Under the pieces are notes generated by a model that saw only the letters and a program-made list of their open reading frames with translations, was not told the origin of the DNA and did not search any database. The position numbers and the translations under genes were made by a program. Source: Juglans regia (lineage: Eukaryota; Streptophyta; Magnoliopsida; Fagales; Juglandaceae). Taken from it: a DNA stretch of 64,000 nucleotides. Location: the NCBI RefSeq assembly GCF_001411555.2, contig NC_049904.1, positions 33,375,473 through 33,439,472 on the forward strand, in the 5' to 3' direction. This document shows positions 51,023-61,783 of the stretch, one piece after another. How positions within the stretch are numbered: position 1 is the stretch's first letter; each line of letters begins with the position of its first letter.

Positions 51023-54000
51023 TCACACACACACAACCCACCACAACCAATTTATTGTTCATATTTTCTGTACATCTTTTAGAAAGAAGATGGGCCGTGC
51101 CTTGATTCTAGTGATCCAGAAATATTAGACCATCAAATTGCTTGGATAAGAGAGCTTTCTCCATTGCTAATCCTGCTAGGTGATAAAAATCCATATTGTT
51201 CCCAGGTAATGATATAATTTACTTTATTAACACTTCTTAATGCTGCAATAAGGAAAATTTATTTAATTTGGAAAGCATTGCTAAGTTGAATATGTAGGTT
51301 TTTAGCACCACATATTTCAAGTAATCTCACCATTAATGTTTTTGTTTCTCATTACTGATCATTTCATGGGGGTACTTTTCCCTGCAAAATTGCAGGTTGT
51401 CTTGCGTCTGCAACTTCGCCTGGGCCAGTGTGCTCTGGTAAACTCATCCTTTGCATGGGAATATGAAAACATGCAATACTCATTACTAGAGTTTTACAGC
51501 ACGTGCAGAGATGACGGTAGAAATCAGTTTACTAAAGATATTGTGTTTAGTCAATATGCCTTGGAGCATAATCATTTGGTTACTTATTCTTTTTTATCTT
51601 GCAGGAGATATATACTATGGCCCTTTCATAAGGCTTCCTAAAGATTCTCAAGAACTCTCACTCTGTTCCCTCTACTATTTCTCTAATTTGGATTCACCTT
51701 TGTTGAAGTCAATAGCTTCCTGTTGCCTGTGTAAGTACTAATTGTTTTATAATTGGAATCTCAATAATGCGATTTTAGGAATTTTTAATTTAGTAACCAG
51801 TTTTATTTGTTGCATCCTGAACTGGCTTTATTTCTTTCATGACTATTGCAGGTCCTGATTTGGAACCATTTATATTATTTCGAATTGTAGAGGTTCTGCA
51901 TTCGGCATATACTGCTGGACATATCAAAATTACTGACCATATCAGTTTCTTCATCACTTTGCTCTCACGTGTGAAAGTTTTTCCTGGTACCTTTGGAAGA
52001 ATTTATTCTTTGGCAACCTCCTTTTTGTTAAGCATTTTAAGGCAACGTCTGGCTCCCTATTCGCCAGTCCAATTTTCATTTGTTTGTATTCATCTTATGT
52101 AGGGGTGTAAAAGAAAATCGGTAATCCAGTAAACCGGACCGGACCGGACCGAACCGGTGGGTTTGGTCCAGTACAAAGTTTGGTTTGGTCCGGTACCGGC
52201 TTTATCTTTCTTAAAACTGGTCAAAATCGATCCGGTTCCCATTTTTCTTTTTTAAAAACCAGACCGGACCGAATCGGACCAATTCATATATATATTATAA
52301 TTTTTTATATTGTATATAATTTTTATATATAATATATAATCATATAAAAAATAGTTTTGTATTATATGATAAATTACTAATTAATATAATATTAAATTTT
52401 AAAATCTTATATCACTATAGTCTATTGTATTAATAGTTATACTAATACTATATCACTATATATTATAATATATCAATATAGTTATAACACAATTATAATA
52501 TATATTATAATATACTACAATATATTATAACTATAGTATTATATACTATAGTATACTATTATATATATTATATAACATACAATATAGTATATTAAAACCA
52601 GACCGAACCGGACCGAAACCGGAACCAGTAAAACCGGAATTACCTGTTTAAGGGGGTAACCAGTGAGGAATCGGTTTTTGAAAATGCAAAACTGGTGCAT
52701 ACCGGTTCGATCCCAAATTTTGTCTAAAACTGGACCAAACCGAACCGGTTTCACCCCTGATCTTACGCTTCTTTTCATATTTATCAGCAGACTTAAATAA
52801 CTTCAATTCAGCATGTTTTACATCTCTCTTTTGCTAGCGAACTCATTAAGGATTTGGAAATTGTTTTTTTCCCACAAATGTTGATTATCTTTGTGGTTAG
52901 ATAAATGTTTATTTTCTACTCATGTAGGGTTATCCAATCATAATTCATACATGTAACTGAAGTTATTAGAAGTAGTAGCAATGACAAGATACATGTCTAA
53001 AACTGCTTCGTATTAAGGTGTCTTAAGAATACATCTTTTTTAGGAAGCTGCTACACTGGCAGAAGATGGTTTATGCTTCTTTAGGAAACTGTGCAATTTG
53101 TTTTTAACCTTGTAAAATGTCTAATATATTAATTTTTGGTATATTTATATAGTTATAACACTAACGTCCCGTTTGGATAGTGAGATGAGATGGAATGATT
53201 TTAGATGAAAGTTGAATAAAATATTATTAGAATATTATTTTTAAATATTATTATTGTTTTGAGATTTGAGAAAGTTGAATTGTTTATTATATTTTGTGTG
53301 AGAATTTGGGAAAGTCGTAATGATGAGATGAGATGAAACCGTTTCTGTATCCAAACGGTGCCTAAGTGCCTGTCAATGAGTTCCAAGAAAGTATTCGTTT
53401 TCGTCAAGGGTAGAGGTTTTTGAGAAGACAATGGAGGAGCTGAAAGTTTTTTTCTTTAAAACATTGTTCTCAAGGTGGGGGTCATTGTCTGTAACGGACT
53501 AAATGTCCATGACTTTTTACTATCAGTTGTAAACTCTAGTTAGGCATTTCTCATGTATACTCTCTGTGTACTTGGGCTGTGTCTATTCTTATGAATAAAA
53601 TCTCTTGATTACCAATAATAATAAAAAGATATTGAGTTGGTGTTAAGGTACCCAGTTTGTTTACTTCATTCAGATTTATGATTGTTGCTTTATTTTAGTC
53701 TGAAAAGTGTTTTTTTTTATCCGTTGCAGAAAACATATATCCTGTTATACAGAGTGACACAGAGATTGGAAACCGTGGAACATTTAAGTCAGTCACTAGT
53801 GTTGTTTGCTCAAACCTATCGCAGATGGGTGATACTTCTCTTATTTTTCAGATAGTAGAGAAAGTAACACTTGGACAGATGGTGAGTTGAAAGCTTTCTT
53901 TATCCAGAAGCTTTTTATTTTGAGAAATGATAGTTGCAGTCGTGAGTGCGCAAGCACAACACAATCACTTTGAAAAAAGTGAATAAATATGGGACTCACA

Positions 54001-56375
54001 TGGAAAAAATAATAATTTTTTTAATAGTGGATCCCACTTTTTTTCAAAGCGACTGCATGGCTCGTGTACTCCACGATTGTATGTAGCATTATTCTTTTAT
54101 TTTTCCTGTCATATTATTGCCTTACAAAGCTGAAACTTTTGGTGTCATATATATTTTTTTTCGTTCATATAAAGTACATTTTGAACCCTTTTTTTTACCC
54201 ATATTTGCTTTCCGTTGACGGGCTTTTAAGAATGTTTCTGTATGTGATGTTTGTATCCCAGTTGCTGAAGCCACCTCTAGACAACGCATGTGCTATGCTC
54301 AGAATGCTTGCTATACTGGATTCCAAACCCACAAGACTTTCTGAGCAGAGTATTAACACTCTAAGCAATTTCCTTTCGGGATACCTCATTGATGTTGTGC
54401 ATGTAAGTAATTCCTCTTGTTTAAGATATGTGTCTGAATAGTTTGAAGCCTCCCTAATCAGAGGATTCTTGTATGCAAGTCAGTGCAGTCTTTGTTAATA
54501 GTGTTCTGTGTTCTCATGGAATGTGCAAAACTGAAATATGATTCCTTTTTTGTCTGGAAGGAGAATTATGCATATGCTGTTATCCCTGTACTCTTCTATG
54601 TAAAGAGAGTAATCTCAACCATGTGCGGACTGTGTTTTAATTAATACATATCATTCAGTGAACATGGTATGCCATAAAAGCTATTTTCTGAGGGTCTTAG
54701 AGTTGCATGGTGCGGTGGGAATGAATTTGTGGACAGAAACCTACGAGGTTTTAATTATGATAAGTATCACCAAAAATAACTTATAAAAAAGATCCTGATA
54801 ATTATTAAATGAAAAGTCGTGTAAAAGCATTTTGTTTCTGAGCCCCTCGGTGGAGATGAAAAGGGGAGGAGTTGGGGAGGTACATCTTGTGTCTATAGGA
54901 GCATTTTGAGTTTGATACTGTATTATGGTATCTTGTTGTGGTAAATCTCATGATTGGCCTTGCCATTATGACGGTGATGACTAGATGCATTATGCAAGAG
55001 GAAAGTTAAATAATTTGATAATCCTTTATCAACCCCCCCCAAAAAAAAAAAAAAAAAAAAAAAGGAACGAAATCATTATTTTTCAATTGAAGACCAAAAT
55101 GGAGGGGCTTGAAAGCGACTCTCTTTGTTGGGATGACTGCACTAGTGAAGATAGTGCATTATGTCACGTTTTCTAGTCTGATTTATTCTATCCATGTACT
55201 TCAATAATGCCTTTTTCTTGTTCATTATTGAACATAAACACTGCAATGTCTATTTTGTCTCTGGATTTTTTTCCCAAGAGCACAAAGCTTATTAGTGTTG
55301 TTCTGCGTTTTGATTTTTTTTCAAAGTTTTGATGATTCCTGTTAATATGTATGCCCTGTACAGTGCATTCCAGAAGATCATGACGAGCCCAATGTCTCCA
55401 TTCCTATCCTCCGTTATTACCTCCTCCCTTGTTTTTTCTTGTTTGATAGAAGTCACAAACTTCTGGATCTCGTGCTGAGGATGATGGGGTCACTGATAAC
55501 TGAAAGTAGTTCACCGCTTTTTTCACCTGACTATATCCGATATGCAACAGACAGTTCAAGTAGAACAAATGCCATTGTTTCTGTCATTGTTTTGATGCAC
55601 AGGGATGTTAAAGTTCATAAAATTCTCTCTGAACTGAAGGCAGAAACTCGCAATTTATTACAAAAAATACTCTCTTTACAGGTACAATTTTGCACCTCAA
55701 GCGTGAACTCTGCATGTAGTTCTTAAACATTACTAAATCATGCTGATAAAAGAAATTACTAATTCTTGTGATGATCCTGTAACATTTTGTATATTAAAAC
55801 TGTCAAAGTCAATGTGACAGTATAACTAATGCGTGCATTTGTCTCTTTCACACGTATTAATGGAACCCCCCCTCTTGTGTGGGAACCATGATTTGCCAAG
55901 TGCACTATCGAGTCAGATGCTCCTTTATGTAGATCATTCATGCCAAGTATCACATTTTGGTATCAATAGCCATTTTTTGCACTATGCATTGGATTTTGTG
56001 AAACTTAAAACAGAACTTTACATCGAGTGCTAGCTACATGGAGTCTCAATGCCCAAATTGGTTGAATTTGTTCACTGAATGGCAAAATTACCGTCTGGTC
56101 CTGTACAGTAAATAATCATGAGATCTATGAACACATTGAAAACTTCTTTTTACCAGCAAGTTAGTATTGAATAGCTTAGCACCATTTTTCCACCATTAGA
56201 TGCTATTTTTTGTCATGCAATTAGCTTTAAGATGCATGTTGATTGGATTTCTGGCATGTTATCTATTCAGTCTTCAGAGGAAATCAACATGACCATAGAA
56301 GAAAGGCACAAAATTCGGCGTGCCTTCGATAAACTAAAAGCTCTGGCATCAGCCAATGGTCTGCCTGCATTGTAG
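42767..56375 (+). CDS. TEX10/IPI1 homologue (pre-rRNA processing, Rix1-type complex), 883 aa
   Basis: Homologue of yeast Ipi1 and animal TEX10, which with Rix1/PELP1 and Ipi3/WDR18 remodels pre-60S particles in the nucleus. Nineteen exons: 42767-42823, 42932-43004, 43646-43768, 46266-46435, 46538-46687, 47069-47212, 47918-47978, 48401-48714, 48927-49058, 50499-50618, 50836-50922, 51083-51205, 51396-51516, 51605-51730, 51852-51986, 53730-53881, 54262-54402, 55364-55681, 56271-56375. They sum to 884 codons with stop and every phase fits. Diagnostic basic N-terminus MTRSSASSKKQQKRGVDFKK followed by 'KIKRKVGRKLPPPKNATNTE', then helical ARM-like repeats ('DALIGIRDLFLKHPAEL', 'AVIEKLRERISDDDKVVRET'). 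The exon 6 donor (47213) is the least certain. A 3' UTR intron is possible (56407-56651). Introns hold many transposons but exons look intact. Confidence 0.92.
43101..43261 (+). repeat. Hairpin-forming inverted repeat, 45-nt arms
   Basis: Arm 43101-43145 and the reverse complement of 43217-43261 match at 42 of 45 positions (shared core gttggcattatcaag). The loop is about 71 nt and contains a small second hairpin, 'aaggagc...gcgctcctt'. It lies in TEX10 intron 2 in a non-AT-rich setting. It could be a foldback MITE or a small-RNA precursor; no clear target duplication is seen. Confidence 0.8.
43399..43433. repeat. (TTA)n microsatellite
   Basis: About 11-12 trinucleotide units in TEX10 intron 2. 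Confidence 0.95.
43840..46019 (-). mobile_element. LINE with 17-bp target duplication and no ORF2
   Basis: ctttgcagagcaattct is repeated exactly at 43823-43839 and 46020-46036. On the minus strand the insert begins with a GA/CT- and GC-rich 5' leader (about 46019-45490). It continues with broken ORF1-like frames (45325-45068, 45095-44610, 44573-44049; for example 'WVAKGIEDCLELIFHEGFF', 'MIKVDKGLDLVVGFGGG'). It ends in the family 3' tail '...gtgtacttgattactcc...' plus T-rich complement at 43840. No endonuclease or reverse transcriptase is present. It fills most of TEX10 intron 3. Confidence 0.85.
49390..49457 (+). mobile_element. LINE 3' tail fragment
   Basis: 'tgtgtacttggctatgcc' followed by 'cttatgaataaaacttctta' and 'attaaaaaaagg', the same tail as at 53560-53630. 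Within TEX10 intron 9. Confidence 0.5.
49470..49652. mobile_element. Foldback MITE
   Basis: Outer ends 'cactatactg' and 'tggtgtatagta' are inverted. A perfect 22-nt inverted pair lies inside at 49520-49541 and 49576-49597 (core 'tcaccattggatga'). A third partial copy of the arm lies between them. Within TEX10 intron 9. Confidence 0.75.
49735..49915 (-). mobile_element. tRNA-related SINE
   Basis: On the minus strand the head reads 'ttggcttaagtggtaagagc', resembling an RNA polymerase III A box (TRGCNNAAGTGG). It continues 'cttggtcttgggatta' and 'aggtctaagatcaaac', a candidate degenerate B box. The tail lies toward 49735. Limits approximate; no target duplication proved. Confidence 0.6.
50979..51034. 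repeat. (CT)n(CA)n compound microsatellite
   Basis: About 13 CT units followed by about 15 CA units with one interruption, in TEX10 intron 11. Confidence 0.95.
52100..52759. mobile_element. hAT-like non-autonomous element with 8-bp duplication (7/8)
   Basis: Runs from TAGGGGTG to CACCCCTG with atcttatg at 52092-52099 and atcttacg at 52760-52767. Subterminal regions are dense in CCGGACCG/CGGTTC motifs in both orientations. The core is very AT-rich with 'tatatta' repeats. No transposase. It lies in TEX10 intron 15. Confidence 0.8.
53165..53362 (+). mobile_element. GTTTGG-type MITE, best-preserved copy
   Basis: 'cgtcccgtttggatag' at the left and 'atccaaacggtgcctaag' at the right form clear inverted ends around the family core ('gagatgagatgg' ... 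'gtcgtaatgatgagatga'). In TEX10 intron 15, about 400 bp from the hAT-like element. Confidence 0.8.
53926..54095. mobile_element. Foldback MITE ('tgtagcatta' ends)
   Basis: Left 'aatgatagttgcagtcgtga' and 'atcactttgaaaaaagtg' pair with right 'cacttttttt caaagcgactgc' (split here by a space) and 'cgattgtatgtagcatt'. Relatives lie at about 20880-21060 and, in part, 63790-63910. In TEX10 intron 16. Confidence 0.7.
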
Positions 56376-57786
56376 GACGATGTTTGAGGATTAAAACCTT
56401 ATCGTAGTAAGTTTTTTAACTTAATCAAGAATCATTTTTGCATAGTATTAATCATTTAAATTTGCATTCTTTTATAACATGGTTCATGCCGTTTACATCT
56501 CTGCCAAATTTGTGCAATCAACTAGTTCTGACAATGTCAATAATCTATCAAGCAAAGCATCTTCTGCGATTCAGCTTTATGGGGCATGGGCTGAACGTGT
56601 GTGTGAGTTCTCATCTATAGAATTAATAATATCTTCTTTCATTTCTTGCAGCAACACTTCATTTCCTTGAGGGAATTCGTAGGAATGATAACTGGACAAG
56701 GAGGATTGCATGAATACCGAGCTCTCACAATCGAATGTGCATCAGTTTTGGACAACCCACCTTGCCAGAGTTTTTCAGACCTGAGCAAGTCATACTCTAG
56801 GCGACGAAGTCCCTTGGTCTGTAGTTTTCAGTTATGTTGCAGATATCCACTCGGCTTCTCGATTTTCAGATGGAGAGATCAATTACAGTTGCAATCTGTT
56901 TTTTATTTTATAAGTCAATTACAGTTGCAATCTTAGATTCTTATCCCGGCATGTACTTAAAAAATGTTTTCTTTTTTAATTTATCTTTTGAGTATAGATT
57001 TTTTTATGAGTGATTTTCCTAGTATCGTTAATCTATAAGATATACAATTTTGTAGTAGATAAATAATGCTTAATTTATTCTTAACCGTGAGGGACTATTT
57101 GCCGGAATGGTAAAGAATTAAAGAATGTTATTCTACTTTTTTTTTTTTTAAATGTTTATACTTTTTTGTTTGGAATAAGAAAATAATAGAGAGCTATTTT
57201 ATAATTTTTACACAGGTTTAGGGTGATCAAGCTTCATGCAAGTTCTTCGAAAAGAATTAATTTTATTTTTGGATCCAAATAATTTTTTCTGAAAACAAAT
57301 ATCCATATTATTTACGAATTTTTTTGAAAACTCAGGTTGGATTGGATACAAAAAATTATCTCACCTTCTTTCTTCTCATCCTACCATTTCAATTTTTATA
57401 AATTTTTACATAAAATATAATAAATAATTTAAAATTTTAAAATAATAATAATATTAAAAAATAATATTTTATTTATTTATCTAAGTCATCTAATTTCACT
57501 ATTTAAATAGTATTCAAACAAACTTGAATCTCTAGCCCAAGATCCAAAATTACTTTTCTATTATTTGGTTGCAACCAAGGCTGCTTAACGCCTAACGGAC
57601 CGAGCTTTCCAGGGTAAACGTCAAAATGCACCATAACCCGAACCGGCCCAAAGCATTCGAAGTTTGAATGGGTAGAGAAGGAGCGGGAAATCATTTTGGC
57701 GGCCAAAAACACGGAATGCAAAAATTATAAAACAAAAACACGAAGAGACACCAGTCCAAAGAAGATGGCAAAAGGCATTCCTTCAA
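56376..57786. other. TEX10 3' UTR and intergenic region to ECO1
   Basis: Probable spliced TEX10 3' UTR: donor gtaagt at 56407 and acceptor 'tttcttgcag' ending 56651, with UTR on to about 56940. Then AT-rich DNA with a reverse GTTTGG-type MITE at about 57365-57520, and the ECO1 promoter from about 57540. Confidence 0.55.
57683..57708. promoter_or_regulatory. E2F-type site and palindrome in the ECO1 promoter
   Basis: GCGGGAAA at 57683-57690 is a perfect reverse of the E2F consensus TTTCCCGC. TTTTGGCGGCCAAAA at 57694-57708 is a 15-nt perfect palindrome that also resembles an E2F half-site. They lie about 80-100 bp before the ECO1 ATG. E2F control would fit S-phase expression; binding is inferred. 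Confidence 0.65.
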
Positions 57787-60264
57787 ATGCAATCCAAGAT
57801 CAGTTCCTTCTTCAAACCCTCTGCTTCTGTTGCTCCCAAATCCCCTATCTTTAACGGCCACGGCCAGGACGATGAATTGACGATTTGGGAGAAGAAAGAA
57901 CATCGGTTTTTCAATACGTACACTCGCAGAGCTCAAAAGTCACACAGGTGCGCTCTTTGTTTTTGGTCGATTTGTTTTCGATCTTCCAAATTGACTTTTC
58001 ACGCGTTGTGCTGGTTTAACTGGGCTTAGCCTTTTTCTTTGGCTGCTGAGATAGAAAATACTGTTTCACATAGCCTCGTTTTCTGGGAATTTAAATACTA
58101 ACAATTGGCAATTAAGGTATGCAGTTGGTTGGTGATTTTAATATCCGAGGTTTTCTTGAAGAAGGAAAAAATAAAAAAAACTAACATCCACATTAATTTC
58201 CTCCGTTTCTAGCGCCAGTGAAACGCTCAAGAAATCCATTTGCGATAACTGGTGTTTCAAGCCGGAATCAAAAGCGTCTGTAAGACCAATTAACAATAAG
58301 AAGAAGAGAAGCTATGCGCAGTTCCATTTAGATTTGGGTCAGTCTGATTTCAACCTCCACACATGTTCCGCATGTGGGATCAATTACGCTCCTGGAGAGA
58401 GAGACGATGAGAAGGCTCACAAGGCATTTCATAAGGACTATACCCATGGGATCCCATTCAAGGTATATCGCTAAACGCCTGAATCGTATGTGTTTATTTG
58501 GCGTTGGAGTACTATGGGAATACAGTGAATATGATGGTCTTGTTCCAAACATCGTAAAGACACCACAGTATATAGTAGGTATTTCCTATAGTATTCTAAG
58601 ATTCCGTTCGTTATATTGAGAACTTAACCTTACAGGGTTGGTGTAATGAAAGGCTCGTTCCTATGCCGTGTACTGAAGGGGGCCGAATCATTTTGGTGTT
58701 AGATTGTGATCCTCCTGTTTATAAGAAAAAGGTTCGTACGTATTTACTTTCTGATATATAGAAATAGATAAGATAGTTTACAATTTGTTAGTTTAAATTG
58801 ATGGGATTGAAAATGGATACCTGTTCGGTTAACGTTCTTGGAGTATTGAATCGGGCATTACTGTACTTGCAGGTTGAGGAAGTGGTAAAGATGATGGAAA
58901 TTGAGCTTGGAAGCGGATGGACATTCCATAAGAGCTGTAAGGTGGTCAGCAATGCTTTTTATTTGATTATTAGATCTTGGATGTTTTTTTCCCGGTTCTG
59001 TTGCACAAAATTTCTATCGATTTTCTGTTCAGATTCCCTGTCATTGATGATATATGCATGAGTTTTTTGTATGCCTCTTGAATAACCCGCATATATGAAG
59101 ATCTCTAGATCGATTCATGTAGCTCTGAGATGGCAAAATGTTTTATTGGTTTTCCATATGCATTGGCTTCTCACCTCTGATTTTCACTCTCTAAAGTTGA
59201 ACAATGCACGAGGTGTTGACTACATTTCTTTGTATTCCCACGTAAATAATGACAGGTATATCTATTTATTTCCTCCCGAAGGATTGCCGGATGTCTAATT
59301 GCAGAACCGATAAAACAAGCATTCAAACTTTCATCACGCTCAGAGGATGGGGGATTTCATGGTACCTCTATTAAGAAAATAGAAAGCCAGAAATCAGCTA
59401 CCCTCCAATTTGGGGTTATTGGTTTGAAAAGGGAAGTCAATAAAAAAGCTCCTTCCTTTGCTTGTTCTGTGGCGTTGGATGGGAATCTTGGAGCAATTAT
59501 TTGCGAGAGGGAAGCTGTCCCTGCTGTTTGTGGAATCAGAGCCATTTGGGTCACTCCGTCTAACAGAAGAAAACACATAGCCAGCCAATTACTGGATGCT
59601 ATGAGGTTAGTTCACATGCATTTTTCGATTTAAAAGCTACAAGTATAGCATATAATCGAACATTTCCTTCACATATGGGAAAATCACATCAACAAAGTGA
59701 AAGTAGAGCTAGATCATTAAAAAAAAAAAAAACCATCAACAAAGTGAAAGTAGAGCTAGATCATAAAAAAAAAAAAGAAAAAAAAGAAAAAAAAAAGATC
59801 TAGACATCTTAATTACAATTATGGATATGATTTGCCAAGTTCTTCGAGTACAATGTGGTTTAGGCAGTAGATAAAAAATCTGTCTCCCTTTTCTTTTGGT
59901 GGATTTATTAGGTTTCTTTAAGAGCTTCACTTTATTATGATTATGATTATTATTACTATAAAGAAAAGCCTTGAATTGCCCGAGTTTCTTTCCCTAATAG
60001 GAAGATGAAGCCTTTAATCCTTTTTCTCACATACTCCTTGAATTGGAAGTCTGGAGTCTGGACTGATTGTCGCCAATGTGTTTCACATAGAACATTCTCA
60101 CTTATTTTTGTGCGTATTGCAGGAAAAGTTTCTGCATGGGATTTGTCCTTGAACGCTCTCAGCTGGCATTCTCCCAGCCAACCTCAGCTGGAAAGAAGTT
60201 GGCATTTAGGTATTTTGGCACTCGATCTTTCTTGGTTTATAAAACCAACAATCTGGACTCCTAG
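57787..60264 (+). CDS. CTF7: Cohesin acetyltransferase ECO1/CTF7, 355 aa
   Basis: Acetylates the cohesin subunit SMC3 during S phase to establish sister-chromatid cohesion (known for the family). Six exons: 57787-57947, 58213-58462, 58636-58731, 58873-58941, 59256-59605, 60123-60264; phases and GT-AG borders fit. The N-terminus [11 protein letters not shown] carries a PCNA-interacting PIP box (Gln2, Ile5, Phe8, Phe9). A C2H2 zinc finger is formed by Cys105, Cys108, His123 and His127 ('[20 protein letters not shown]'). The GNAT acetyltransferase domain fills exons 5-6: '[17 protein letters not shown]', '[20 protein letters not shown]', '[20 protein letters not shown]', '[18 protein letters not shown]'. 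Length agrees with plant relatives. It lies about 1.4 kb after TEX10 on the same strand. Looks intact. Confidence 0.96.
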
Positions 60265-61222
60265 GGGGCTCTTCAGTCTTTCTTGGTTTATAAAACATGT
60301 ACACATTTAGCTCCGCTCGTTTCGTTTATTTTCGCAGATAAAATGTAATGAGTTGAATTGAGATTAAAATTAAAAGTTTAATAAAATATTATTATAATAT
60401 ATTTTTTAATATTATTTTTGTTTTGAAATTTAAAAAAATTGAATTGATTATTTTATTTTATATAAGAAATTGAGAAAATTATAATGATTAAATGAGATGA
60501 AATGAGATAAGATAAATTATGAAAACAAACTAGACATGTTGAATTAGTGTCTGTTCCAAAAAAAAACTTAAGCCAATATGATAAACAGTGATTCAATTTG
60601 AATCTTTACCTGTCGTCTGATCACGTCATGTCAATTTATAACCTTTTTTATTCACACGAGGGTGTTAGGACATAAAAAAAAAAATAAGTAAAATGATTAA
60701 ATTTACTCGGGGAAACTAAGGAAACCCAAAAAAAGCAGAGTAATTTTTTAGATTTCAGAGAATCATTCAACTTCTTCTATAATTAACGATTATCAGCTGG
60801 TTGTCCAAATTGCAAACTTTGGGTGTAGTTAGAATTGTTTCTTCAGTGTATGTGGGCGAAAGATATGTTGTTCAAGCATTGCGTTGACGCCGTCGAGGAC
60901 CTTTGTAAAATTAATATACATGTAATCTAATAGTTCCGTTTGGTTTGAAAGTTTCTTTCCAGAAAATCTTGAGGATTTTACGAAAGTGACAAGATCTACA
61001 AAAAGGAAAAAAGTTTTCAGATTGCTTTAGACTTTGAAAAAAAGGTAGGGTGGCAGGTGGCACTACAGCCGAAGCCTCACTGATTCTCCGGACAAGGCAA
61101 ACTGTTTTGTTTTGTTTTGTTTTCCATATCTTTAAATTAAAAAAATTTACAGCAAAAATATTTACTTAAAAGTCACTAAACAAAAAAACAAAAAAAATAG
61201 AAATGCTCGAAAAGGTAAGATA

Positions 61223-61500
61223 CACTACAAGAAAAGCTCTATCTTTGAGTTATCTTTTAATTTTCGGTGAAATTAAATTTGATTTTTGTATTTTGTGAAA
61301 AACCGATGTAAATAAATAGACTGAAAAGTGATTTTTAAGTATATTTAATGAAGAGCCGAAGGTATTTTTTTAAATTCCTAACCGGAAAAGGCCAATACGC
61401 GGCGTTTTACTACAGTCTACCTCTTTTCGGTAACGCCAGTGTTGTAATCCCACCTCTATTCGGATAAGGCAAAATACCCGTCGTTTTTACTTGTCCTGCA
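61223..61500 (+). mobile_element. CACTA (En/Spm) terminus
   Basis: CACTACAAGAAAA at 61223-61235 is the canonical end of plant CACTA transposons, followed by 'tttcggtgaaat' and similar subterminal motifs. No matching right end (TTTTCTTGTAGTG) is seen, so this is a remnant with an arbitrary right limit. Confidence 0.55.
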
Positions 61501-61640
61501 TGGGCACAATTTCACGTCGAGATCGATGTCCTATTCCTGATTCTTTTAGGTAATGAAATTATATTTCACTTCGGAAATCTCCCCACCTCTTAACATTATA
61601 TACATATATATATATATATTTATCTATATTCACCTTGCTA

Positions 61641-61735
61641 TCTCTGTTACGACTTAGAATTTAGAAGCCCTTTGTGCATCGCTCCAATCTCTGTTACTAT
61701 TTAGAAGTTAGAAACCCTTTTGTGCATTGTTTCAA
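61641..61735. repeat. Two-copy 47-bp tandem repeat upstream of the unknown gene
   Basis: 'tctctgttac..ttagaa..tagaa..cc.tttgtgcat' occurs at 61641-61686 and again at 61688-61735 with several differences; probably in the 5' UTR of the next gene. Confidence 0.8.
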
Positions 61736-61783
61736 TCTTGCTGGAGTCCAAAGCAAATCCGCCTTACACCTTCTCGATCGAGA

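Larger units (their letters stand above)
60265..61783. other. Intergenic region with a MITE and a CACTA terminus
   Basis: ECO1 3' UTR at first (a 17-bp repeat 'tctttcttggtttataaaa' occurs twice around the stop, 60226-60297). A GTTTGG-type MITE remnant lies at about 60340-60530. A CACTA-type end is at 61223. A 47-bp tandem duplication before the next gene lies at 61641-61735. Confidence 0.6.
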
